DNA from: Bacillota bacterium
GTDB lineage: Bacteria; Bacillota; UBA4882; UBA8346
Reading direction: 5' to 3'
Assembly: GCA_023392595.1 (NCBI GenBank)
Contig: JAEVYU010000018.1
Location: 1-6,183 of the forward strand
Length of the DNA stretch: 6,183 nucleotides
Under the pieces are notes generated by a model. It did not search any database and was not told where the DNA came from. It saw only the letters and a list, made by a program, of their open reading frames with translations. A program made the translations under genes and the position numbers. Of this stretch, positions 1 to 6,060 are shown in pieces (positions within the stretch are counted from its first letter, which is position 1; each line of letters opens with the position of its first letter).

Positions 1-127
1 GGATGATACTTTGTAGCATTGAAATTCGTCCCCTGTTTGGTCGCTTATTGAAAATCGTCCCGTAAAAATCTTGATGAGGCGTGGCTGCGCGCGCAGGCGA
101 ACCGCCGCAAGCCATTGCCAGCCTGCA
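1..127 (+). repeat. Left terminal inverted repeat, perfect outer part
   Basis: These 127 bases match the reverse complement of 6057-6183 without a mismatch; the next base differs (A at 128 against G opposite 6056). The repeat contains two directly repeated motifs (19-33 and 48-61), a 12-bp GC palindrome at 85-96, and ends at a TGCA where the two arms part. It is too long and too exact to be chance. No gene is seen in it: an open frame starting at base 71 exists only because the repeat has no stop there, and it runs into unrelated sequence in each arm. Confidence 0.95.
19..61 (+). repeat. Pair of direct repeats in the left end, possible transposase-binding sites
   Basis: TTGAAATTCGTCCCC (19-33) and TTGAAAATCGTCCC (48-61) are direct repeats that differ at one of 14 shared positions and start 29 bases apart. 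A looser relative, AAAAAATTGCCCCC, lies at the inner edge of the arm (415-428). Arrays of short direct repeats inside the terminal repeats are typical of elements whose transposase binds several sites per end, as in the IS21 family and Tn7-like elements. Assignment to a particular family is a guess. Confidence 0.5.
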
Positions 128-249
128 ACCCTGGGAGCTTGGATGTTGCGGCTGGGCCCGGCTTGCCGATTCGCCGTTGCGGCGCAGTGGATGTCCGGAT
201 GTCCCATGAACCCGTGTCCCGGCCTGGCATCCGAAGACTGGCATGATCG
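124..249. repeat. 126-bp segment present only in the left arm, bounded by TGCAAC repeats
   Basis: TGCAAC occurs at 124-129 and again at 250-255. Removing 124-249 makes the left arm 316 bp, against 317 bp for the right arm, and brings the left sequence into register with the right, where TGCA at 6057-6060 is followed at once by the matching inner sequence. This is what a deletion between short direct repeats in the right arm, or an insertion in the left arm, would leave. No gene is visible in the segment, which is GC-rich. Confidence 0.6.
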
Positions 250-442
250 TGCAACTTGGATTCATGCGCCGTCCCACGCCCCTTGGTTCACTTCCCGCCA
301 CCGATCGTAACCACGGCTTACCCCGTGCCGGTTACCGCGGTCGGCTGCCGACTTTGCATTTCATAGGCAGCGCTGCCCGGCCAAGCAGCTTGCGTACTTG
401 GAACCGGAAAATCCAAAAAATTGCCCCCATGTGAAAAAAACC
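250..442 (+). repeat. Left arm, diverged inner inverted repeat
   Basis: This segment aligns along its whole length with the reverse complement of 5867-6060. Shared blocks include GGATTCATG (258-266), TTTCATAG, GCGCTGC, the CCGGAAA..ATCC stretch and AAAAAATTGCCCCC (415-428), ending with TGAAAAAAACC. By eye the identity is around 70 percent with small indels. The GC-rich composition stops at its inner edge. Open frames here and in the right arm are shifted against each other by indels, so I read it as noncoding element end rather than a gene. Confidence 0.8.
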
Positions 443-676
443 AAAACATAGTAAATATCACATATGAGCAGGTTATCCCTGTCCATGAGAAGTTAGATAA
501 TAAAACACTCGTGTCAAGTCAGGGCTAAAAAATATTATTGGCTTTGCAGATCCCACAATTAAGTATATAGCCCCTATCTACGTTGAAATATGAGCAAGTT
601 TACATATCCATGTATTTACAATTTATCCCTCCCTCTACTGTGACGTAGTAGCATCCTTAAAACTTTAGATTTTATA
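443..676. other. AT-rich spacer between left arm and HEPN gene
   Basis: No gene is supported on either strand. The stretch contains a diverged direct repeat: ATATGAGCA at 462-470 and 588-596, each followed by a G/A-GTT block and then TCCATG at 482-487 and 607-612. A weak hairpin, CTACT with a 7-base loop and AGTAG, lies near 635-651 but has no T-run, so no terminator can be called for the HEPN gene on the minus strand. Confidence 0.5.
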
Positions 677-1711
677 TTATTCAACGTTCTTTTTTAGATA
701 AACTTTTAATACATGATTTATTAATCTTTCAAAGAAGTGTGGATGCGGAATGAAATCTTGCGGTTCCCAACGTCTTTCTCCTACTGACACGCCTAATGAA
801 AAATCAATTTCGCAGTCATGTAAAGGCGGTTTATGTATTGATGGTGGAAAAGGTTCTCCATTATGTAATGTTTTTGAACGTTGCTTATAAATTCTTCCAA
901 GGTATTCCGCTAACCTATCTGCCTCAATTTTACCGTATTGTGGTCGTTCTTCGCTCCAAAAACTATCTTCAACGTGATCTAATATGAATTTAACAAATTT
1001 TCGTTTAATGAATTTCTCTCTTTTTAGAATCTTTTCCTCTATATTTTGACGCACGCTCACATCTAAGGAATTAACAAGCTTAGCAAGCTCCAAATCGACA
1101 TCAGCCAACGTCACATTCCCAATATCAGTATCTTGGCATAAGACTTCAATTGAGGATACTAGATTTAAATATGCTAAATCTGGTTCATCCTCAATTAATA
1201 AAATTGCCCTATGATAAAGTCTAGAAGCAAGAATAAATTTTTGATGTAAATCTTGTTTTAACCCTTTTATCAAATCAAACCATTCAGTAAGCATCTCAAG
1301 ATTACTCTCGCCACATATCAAGGGTCTGTCTATCCATTCATTACTATGCGAAAACCTCATAGGAATATCGTTTCTTCTAACAATTGAACTTAACTTAATT
1401 TTTCTTCTCAAAAATAATGAAGATAATGCAACAATTTCATCAGCAATATCTCCTCCATGATAATAACCATTTCTTGATGTTTCAGGACGTTCGTGACTAT
1501 TAAGACGATTGCTTTTAATTTTTAGGCATAGCTTTCTTTCTTCACCTTCTTCAAAGTATCCAAAGTCCCATATATTTAAACAATAAAGATCTGATTTTAA
1601 CACCCCAATAATATGGGCATCAACGATCACTTCAAACTCTATCGATTCTTCATTCTTTCCTTCTTGGAAAGATTCATAATTTCTTATAAATAGCATTTTG
1701 CTATTTGGCAT
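677..1711 (-). CDS. HEPN-domain protein (ApeA-like), candidate RNase effector
   Basis: This 344-residue protein carries a C-terminal HEPN signature: the segment IYKQRSKTLHNG has Arg278 and His283 in the Rx4H arrangement typical of HEPN ribonucleases. It is preceded by helices rich in Leu and Ile that resemble ApeA-like HEPN proteins (about 160-283). The first 150 residues are mixed beta-like sequence that I do not recognise. HEPN proteins with this motif are often RNases that act in abortive infection or as toxins; that role is inference here. The ATG at 1711 is chosen because AAAGGAG lies 9 nt upstream; an in-frame TTG at 1720 is open but would abut that site directly. The gene is 356 nt from vsr, so it may be transcribed separately, although a weak TATACT at 1821-1826 is the only promoter hint. 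It could be independent cargo. I see no membrane segment or signal peptide. Confidence 0.65.
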   Translation of the reverse strand: MPNSKMLFIRNYESFQEGKNEESIEFEVIVDAHIIGVLKSDLYCLNIWDFGYFEEGEERKLCLKIKSNRLNSHERPETSRNGYYHGGDIADEIVALSSLFLRRKIKLSSIVRRNDIPMRFSHSNEWIDRPLICGESNLEMLTEWFDLIKGLKQDLHQKFILASRLYHRAILLIEDEPDLAYLNLVSSIEVLCQDTDIGNVTLADVDLELAKLVNSLDVSVRQNIEEKILKREKFIKRKFVKFILDHVEDSFWSEERPQYGKIEADRLAEYLGRIYKQRSKTLHNGEPFPPSIHKPPLHDCEIDFSLGVSVGERRWEPQDFIPHPHFFERLINHVLKVYLKKNVE

Positions 1712-1739
1712 ATATTTCAACTCCTTTAATTATGGCAAA

Positions 1740-2021
1740 CTATAAGTCCGATGATAACGATCGGGTAGAAATATCTTCGTTTGCCAAATCAATTATTGGA
1801 AACCATCCTAATTTGTCTAAAGTATAGCGCATATACCGTCTAGAAAGAATTAATACTCGTAAATTCTCACTCCAAGTTACGGGTATTAGTTGTTTTTATA
1901 TCAATAAAATGGCGTTTTCCATACTCTCATATAGGAAGATAACAGCTAAACTATTCATTATCTGATAGATAAATTGGAATTTGTCGGCTTTGCATATATG
2001 ACGGCAGAGGTAGTTGTGACT
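1740..2021 (-). pseudogene. Possible gene remnant interrupted by one stop codon
   Basis: Between vsr and the HEPN gene, one minus-strand frame is open for 41 codons (1899-2021), has a single TAA (1896-1898), then stays open for 51 codons to TAG (1740-1742). One stop in over 90 codons is unusual for DNA this rich in A+T. The translation looks protein-like, for example KADKFQFIYQIMNSL before the stop and YMRYTLDKLGWFPIIDL after it. The frame ends 28 nt before the HEPN start, so it could be a decayed upstream partner of that gene. No start with a ribosome binding site was found, I do not recognise the family, and chance remains possible. If it is not coding, this stretch between the two genes holds nothing else I can name. 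Confidence 0.3.
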
Positions 2022-2067
2022 CTAACAAGCTGAATTTATTGGTTTATGTGCCCCTTACCGTCGTCGT

Positions 2068-2499
2068 TCAATCCTCCACTTTTTTGTTTTCAAGTATATC
2101 TACGGTACGGTTTAATGTGTTCTCAAAATCTTTCTTTATTTCGCATTCCCATAAAACTAATACCGTCCAACCTTCGCGCATTAAACTCTCAATATGCTCT
2201 CTATCTCGTTCTTTGGTTCTTATTAATTTAGGTTCCCAATATTCTTTACGCGATTGGGATATATGAGAATATCGGCATCCACCTTCATGTCCATGCCAGA
2301 AACATCCATGTATAAATATTGCAATTTTCTTTTTAGTGAATACAATATCGGGCTTTCCTCGCAGTTCTTTATAATTGACTCGAAATCGGTAGCCCAAAGA
2401 ATGCAGCTTTCTACGCGCCAACAGTTCAATACTTGTGTCTTTACCCTTAATATGTGACATTATCTCACTGCGGCGTTCTTTAGAAACGGTATCAGGCAT
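2068..2499 (-). CDS. vsr: Very short patch repair endonuclease (Vsr family)
   Basis: This 143-residue protein, of normal family length, nicks DNA 5' of the T in T:G mismatches that arise when 5-methylcytosine deaminates, starting repair back to C:G. The sequence begins with the conserved RSEIMSHIKGKDTSIE block; Glu25, Asp51 (in GKPDIVF), His64 and His69 (in IHGCFWHGH) correspond to the metal-binding and catalytic residues of E. coli Vsr, and Phe67/Trp68 to its intercalating aromatics. Position 63 is Ile where E. coli has Thr. The ending VLVLWECEIKKD is also typical. Its presence fits the upstream cytosine methyltransferase. It follows the DUF262 gene after 77 nt, with only a weak GGTGG before the ATG, so expression may be lower than for the core genes. 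An alternative role as the restriction nuclease of the locus cannot be excluded. Confidence 0.93.
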   Translation of the reverse strand: MPDTVSKERRSEIMSHIKGKDTSIELLARRKLHSLGYRFRVNYKELRGKPDIVFTKKKIAIFIHGCFWHGHEGGCRYSHISQSRKEYWEPKLIRTKERDREHIESLMREGWTVLVLWECEIKKDFENTLNRTVDILENKKVED

Positions 2500-2576
2500 A
2501 TCACACCACCGTAGGCTTCATATAGCAATCCAGAAATTTGCCATGTAGTTTTCTTCTCTGATAAAGCAGGTTTTTC

Positions 2577-3737
2577 CTATTCATCATCCGAATCTTCTTC
2601 TACTATTACAACCGGATCTGCAATCAGCTTCTCTCTCAATGTTTCCTGTGCATCTATTTGTTCCGGTGAAAGTTCATATAAAAACGATTTTAATACAGTA
2701 AACCGTATCATACGATTTGTGTGTTTGTTTAATCCTTCGGAAGATGCAAGTTTATATTTCTTCAGCAAATCAAACAAGAATTTCTCGCTTTCAGTAGAGC
2801 CATCCGGCAGTTCAAACTCATTACTGAACTTTTCATATAATGAGATGAATGATTTAAATTTCAACAAATGATTCTCATCTAAAGGCTTTTCCTCTCGTAT
2901 AGAATAAAAGACAAGTGAGAACAACGTATATAGCTGTGCTTTTCGCTGCAAGAATTTTTTCGTATCATCATCTACAAATTTATCCGCAATGTTAATTGCA
3001 TTGATAATCATCCCTTTATCTGTTTCCGCAGAAGTGTAATTTTCTTGTAGTTCCTCATATGCCTGATTTAATGCTTTTTGATCAGTTTGATCAATTATGC
3101 CATTTCTACATAAAAGGATGATGGTGGCGCAAAACTCAACATCCTTCATTCTCTTTATATTTGTAGTATTGAACAACCTATATTTTTCCCAAAATACATT
3201 TTCAGATAACTCTCGAGCCAGTACCGCAAATTCACCATGCATACTGTTACGACGCTCTTGATCATTGAGATTATAATCCGTTAGATTTAACCGCCTGAAC
3301 ATCCTAACGATGTCGTCACGTGAAGCAGCGGGATCAATTTCAATTATCATGAATTGATAATTCCATATGGTTGTTTTTTCTTCTGGTGCAAGCTGAGAAA
3401 AGGCTTTATTTGCCCACTTCGCCTTTGCTTCTTGCTCCAATAGATGAGCTTCTTTGAGCCTGAATTTTCCATCAATAAAATCAATGATAGCATTTATACG
3501 TTGCTGTCCATCTACGATGTGCGTTATGGATTTTCCTGTTTCTGGATCTGTAGATGCTTTCCAAAAAAATAATTCAGGAATGACCAAATTTAGCAGCATG
3601 GTCTCGACGAGTCTTATTCTATCGCGCTCACCCCAAACCGATCTTCTTTGATATGTGCTGTCAATGATTAAGGAAGCATCGTTAAACATAGTATGGATAT
3701 TCTTGACATCGCGATTGTTGCTTTTGAATGTAAACAT
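2577..3737 (-). CDS. DUF262 (GmrS/ParB-like fold) protein
   Basis: This 386-residue protein has the DUF262 core in its first 165 residues: YQRRSVW (29-35), the hallmark DGQQR (76-80), FRRLN (147-151) and LNDQERRN (157-164). DUF262 domains occur in GmrSD, BrxU and SspE, defence proteins that use nucleotide binding or hydrolysis through the DGQQR region to control DNA cleavage. In those proteins a C-terminal HNH (DUF1524-type) domain cuts DNA; here residues 170-386 are mostly helical with an acidic tail and no HNH motif that I can see. It starts 1 nt after the stop of the nucleotidyltransferase gene, with GAGG 9 nt upstream of ATG, so the two are probably translationally coupled and may form a complex. 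Likely role: sensing or gating subunit of the defence system. The domain call is firm; the role is inference. Confidence 0.88.
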   Translation of the reverse strand: MFTFKSNNRDVKNIHTMFNDASLIIDSTYQRRSVWGERDRIRLVETMLLNLVIPELFFWKASTDPETGKSITHIVDGQQRINAIIDFIDGKFRLKEAHLLEQEAKAKWANKAFSQLAPEEKTTIWNYQFMIIEIDPAASRDDIVRMFRRLNLTDYNLNDQERRNSMHGEFAVLARELSENVFWEKYRLFNTTNIKRMKDVEFCATIILLCRNGIIDQTDQKALNQAYEELQENYTSAETDKGMIINAINIADKFVDDDTKKFLQRKAQLYTLFSLVFYSIREEKPLDENHLLKFKSFISLYEKFSNEFELPDGSTESEKFLFDLLKKYKLASSEGLNKHTNRMIRFTVLKSFLYELSPEQIDAQETLREKLIADPVVIVEEDSDDE

Positions 3738-3738
3738 A

Positions 3739-4356
3739 TCATTGTTCCTCCAAATATTTTTTTAATTTATTCAGACCACTAATTTGATATTGTTCAAGAT
3801 CTTCCCACGAACGGTAAACCCGATATGTAATCGGATGAATAATATTAAGTTCATCCTGCAGTGTTTTCGTTATTGGAGAAAACATATCTATCCACTCTTG
3901 CCCTATGCCCTTTATCGCTGTAATGTCTTTCTCGTTAATATATCCTTGAAATATTGTTGATGTGACCTGATTATAATTTGCTATAAATTGAGTTTTATAG
4001 CATGCCCGGAGTTTTTGCCAAAACATAGTGAATAAGTAATCAGAAATAATTGCAACATCAATATCAGAAGAAGGTGTTCCAGGCTTTTCTTCGTGGAAAG
4101 GTCTAAAAGGTTTACGTGGCGAAAGGCTGTATCCTACTTTAGCACTTCCAACAATATGAGCACTATGAAAACTAACCGACAATTTCTCCGAAACAATTTC
4201 TTTAAAATGATCTAAGGTTTCAAGCATAGCTGCATCATCAAATTCCATATAGGTTGAAAAATACCAATTCATTGTTTTGACGATATACTTGATATAAAAT
4301 TGTTTTTCATCTAATTCGGTTAGCTCTTGTTTCATCATATCAACATTGAATATCAT
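3739..4356 (-). CDS. Nucleotidyltransferase-fold protein
   Basis: This 205-residue protein carries the polymerase-beta-type nucleotidyltransferase signature: GS at 70-71 within HIVGSAKVGYSLS, then about 20 residues later SSDIDVAII with the metal-binding pair Asp98 and Asp100. A third catalytic carboxylate is not obvious. The chain is shorter than typical CD-NTases of CBASS and lacks a recognisable second domain, and it is longer than minimal MNT antitoxins. I start it at ATG 4356, 8 nt after AGAGG; a GTG at 4365 is in frame but overlaps that binding site. It begins 12 nt after the methyltransferase stop and ends 1 nt before the DUF262 start, placing it in the core operon. It could modify a nucleotide, protein or RNA for the DUF262 partner; substrate and activity are unknown. 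The fold call is moderately sure, the function is not. Confidence 0.7.
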   Translation of the reverse strand: MIFNVDMMKQELTELDEKQFYIKYIVKTMNWYFSTYMEFDDAAMLETLDHFKEIVSEKLSVSFHSAHIVGSAKVGYSLSPRKPFRPFHEEKPGTPSSDIDVAIISDYLFTMFWQKLRACYKTQFIANYNQVTSTIFQGYINEKDITAIKGIGQEWIDMFSPITKTLQDELNIIHPITYRVYRSWEDLEQYQISGLNKLKKYLEEQ

Positions 4357-4368
4357 ATACAGCACCTC

Positions 4369-5451
4369 TTAATGTGTATGTTCTTTTAGCCAGTCATATA
4401 AGCCTTTTGCTATACTATAAGACATAAGATAAGGAACACCATTACCAACCATTTTGAATTTTGCACTTAGTGGTAGTTCAGAAGGAAGTTCAAAATTACA
4501 TGGTAATGATTGTATTGCTAATGCCTCAGACACACTGATTCGTCGTGCTTGATAGGGGTGTAAGTGTACTTCGTTATTTCCATAGGCTGCAGTAGGAGAA
4601 AATCTCCAGCGATGCAGCCGTTTGAAAGATTTTCCATGGGTATCGCCTTCTTGGACGCTTTGAAATTTTGTTGTTGTTAGTTTGGGCTGAAAATAATCAT
4701 TTGCATTTGCATGATTCAAAACATCATTTTTCTCAAACCAATGTTGAACCGTTAAGTCTTCTCTAATTCCAAATGGTTTTTCAACATGGGTGTTTATTGC
4801 AAACATATCCAGAGTAGGCCAAGGTAATTCTAATATATCTTTTATTTTTCCGGTTCGGCCATATCCAAACTGAAAATCAGGTTTTTCGCCAAAGACAGAT
4901 TTTTTTAGGCCTACTAAGAAAAGGCGATCACGGTATTGAGGGACACCATACTCCAAAGCATTGTCCAGTGTTTCTACAAGGTAATAACCGCTATCATGTA
5001 GATTTCTTTTTAAGCCCTCAAAAAAATCCTTGTGCTTTTTTGTTTGTATAAGTCCTTTTACATTTTCTAAAAGAAAAAAATCCGGTTGCTTCTCTATAAT
5101 CATTTCACAGTATATTTGCGTCAGTATGCCATTTGTACCAGAGCCTCCTTCATTTTTTCCCCCAAACGAAAAATCAGGGCAAGGGGGGCCACCGATAAAT
5201 CCGATAATACCTTTTTTGCGGGCATCCTTATAGATATTGTTCCATTTATCTTCGGTAAAAACATTCCGAATATCAGAATTAGCATATCCATATTCAGGCG
5301 GCGGCATATTCATTTTCGCTCGAGTATATTTGTAAGATGTCAAGAAATCATTGTTGACTTCATTAACAAAACATACATTAAAGCCGACGTCATGAAATCC
5401 TAAATCAAGGATTCCAAGTCCGGAAAAAAAGGAGAATATCTCCAAATTCAT
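4369..5451 (-). CDS. C5 cytosine-specific DNA methyltransferase (Dcm family)
   Basis: This 360-residue enzyme transfers a methyl group from S-adenosylmethionine to carbon 5 of cytosine in a specific DNA site. All main motifs are present in the usual order: I, FSFFSGLGILDLGF (6-19); IV, GGPPCPDFS with catalytic Cys91; VI, ENV (129-131); VIII, QYRDR (172-176); a variable target-recognition region (about 190-290); IX, RRISVSEALAIQSLP from 303; and X, GNGVP (336-340). The length is normal and the gene looks intact. ATG 5451 is preferred, with GGGA 8 nt upstream; an adjacent GTG at 5454 is possible and would add one residue. It follows the regulator gene by 23 nt and leads the core operon. Likely role: protecting host DNA from the locus' own restriction activity. 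The recognition sequence cannot be read from the protein. Confidence 0.95.
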   Translation of the reverse strand: MNLEIFSFFSGLGILDLGFHDVGFNVCFVNEVNNDFLTSYKYTRAKMNMPPPEYGYANSDIRNVFTEDKWNNIYKDARKKGIIGFIGGPPCPDFSFGGKNEGGSGTNGILTQIYCEMIIEKQPDFFLLENVKGLIQTKKHKDFFEGLKRNLHDSGYYLVETLDNALEYGVPQYRDRLFLVGLKKSVFGEKPDFQFGYGRTGKIKDILELPWPTLDMFAINTHVEKPFGIREDLTVQHWFEKNDVLNHANANDYFQPKLTTTKFQSVQEGDTHGKSFKRLHRWRFSPTAAYGNNEVHLHPYQARRISVSEALAIQSLPCNFELPSELPLSAKFKMVGNGVPYLMSYSIAKGLYDWLKEHTH

Positions 5452-5474
5452 CACCTACATCCCATTTTTTGCGA

Positions 5475-5678
5475 CTATTCATCAAAGTAATCTACGATAT
5501 CCCCAACGTTGCAGTTTAACTCCTTGCATATCCTCTCCAACACATCCATGCTAACTTTTTGATTTTTGCTTAGCTTGGATAATGTTGAGGGGGTAATACC
5601 TATAGCATCACGCAATGCGACTTTATTCATGTTTTTATCAATTAATAGCTTCCAGAGCTTATTGTATGAGAAGGACAT
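5475..5678 (-). CDS. Cro/C1-type helix-turn-helix regulator, C-protein position
   Basis: This 67-residue protein is almost entirely an XRE-family helix-turn-helix domain: a first helix YNKLWKLLIDKNM, the recognition unit around residues 20-36 (VALRDAIGITPSTLSKLSK), then DVLERICKELNCNVGDIVDYF, the closing helix typical of this small-regulator family. ATG 5678 is chosen because GGAGG lies exactly 7 nt upstream; the frame is open further upstream, but that would place the promoter inside the gene. It is the first gene of the operon, 23 nt before the methyltransferase, the place where controller proteins of restriction-modification systems sit. It probably binds its own promoter, where repeated TATACCATA sequences occur, and times methyltransferase and effector expression. 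DNA binding is well supported; autoregulation is inferred. Confidence 0.88.
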   Translation of the reverse strand: MSFSYNKLWKLLIDKNMNKVALRDAIGITPSTLSKLSKNQKVSMDVLERICKELNCNVGDIVDYFDE

Positions 5679-5685
5679 CGCAATT

Positions 5686-5690
5686 CCTCC
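5686..5690 (-). promoter_or_regulatory. Ribosome binding site of the regulator
   Basis: GGAGG on the minus strand is 7 nt before ATG 5678. It decides the start of the regulator against longer in-frame options. Confidence 0.85.
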
Positions 5691-5704
5691 ATCTTCTTTG
5701 AATA

Positions 5705-5733
5705 AGTATACCATAGACAGAATTTTGGCACAA
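5705..5733 (-). promoter_or_regulatory. Sigma-70-type promoter of the defence operon
   Basis: On the minus strand, TTGTGC (5728-5733) and TATACT (5705-5710) are separated by exactly 17 bp, a good match to the -35 and -10 consensus. Transcription would start near 5698, giving a leader of about 20 nt that contains the GGAGG site of the regulator. The regulator, methyltransferase, nucleotidyltransferase and DUF262 genes follow with short gaps and could form one transcript. Confidence 0.7.
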
Positions 5734-5756
5734 TATGAAAAGTACAATATACCATA
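5707..5756. promoter_or_regulatory. Candidate operator: TATACCATA repeated 41 bp apart
   Basis: TATACCATA occurs at 5707-5715, overlapping the -10 box, and at 5748-5756, upstream of the -35 box. The 41-bp offset is close to four helical turns, which would place both on the same face of the DNA. The upstream copy sits in an imperfect palindrome, AAGTA (5740-5744), 10 bases, TACTT (5755-5759). This arrangement suits a small autoregulating Cro/C1-type protein, but binding is inference. Confidence 0.4.
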
Positions 5757-5822
5757 CTTAAAATCCAACTATTCATATCAAAGATATGTAGAGGAAGCAA
5801 GTAGTGATTGAGCCCACAAGTA

Positions 5823-5834
5823 CTCAACGTTGAG
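5823..5834. promoter_or_regulatory. Perfect 12-bp palindrome CTCAACGTTGAG
   Basis: This perfect palindrome lies about 90 bp upstream of the operon promoter and about 30 bp from the edge of the right arm. It has the size of a dimeric regulator site, and nothing else in the spacer explains it. No function can be assigned. Confidence 0.3.
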
Positions 5835-5866
5835 GCTGATAAACTGCCTTTCTGATTCCGTATATA

Positions 5867-6060
5867 GGTTTTTCAAACCAAGGGGGCAATTTTTTAGGAT
5901 TTCCGGATCAAGCACGCGAAGCGCTTGCCGGTAAAGCAGCGCTTCTATGAAACGCAAAGCCGCAACCGGAACTGTAACGGCACGAAGTAGCCGATTTACG
6001 TTTGGCCGGGCGGAAGGAAGCAAGGGGTGTGGACGGCGGCGGCATGAATCCATGTCTGCA
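5867..6060 (-). repeat. Right arm, diverged inner inverted repeat
   Basis: This is the counterpart of 250-442 in inverted orientation and of nearly the same length (194 against 193 bp). The AAAAAATTGCCCCC motif is at 5882-5895 on the minus strand. An open frame on the minus strand enters from the perfect repeat, but the frame is not conserved in the left arm, which argues against coding. Confidence 0.8.

Noticed and set aside
71..310. GC-rich plus-strand open frame starting inside the left repeat, sharing its first 19 residues with a minus-strand frame in the right arm
   Set aside because: The shared residues are simply the translation of the perfect inverted repeat; beyond it the frames diverge and the 126-bp indel and smaller indels shift them, so there is no sign of selection for a protein.
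635..651. Hairpin as a terminator for the HEPN gene
   Set aside because: The stem is only 5 bp with no run of T after it on the minus strand.
1821..1826. TATACT on the minus strand as the -10 box of a HEPN promoter
   Set aside because: The matching -35 position reads TTCTTT, a poor match, so a promoter cannot be supported.
2518..2544. Eight-residue minus-strand frame between the DUF262 and vsr genes, as a leader peptide
   Set aside because: It has no ribosome binding site and such short frames are common by chance.
3739..4356. CBASS-type cyclic oligonucleotide synthase
   Set aside because: The GS and DxD motifs fit the broad nucleotidyltransferase fold, but the protein is too short, lacks a recognisable second domain, and there is no CBASS effector such as a Cap4, phospholipase or membrane protein nearby.
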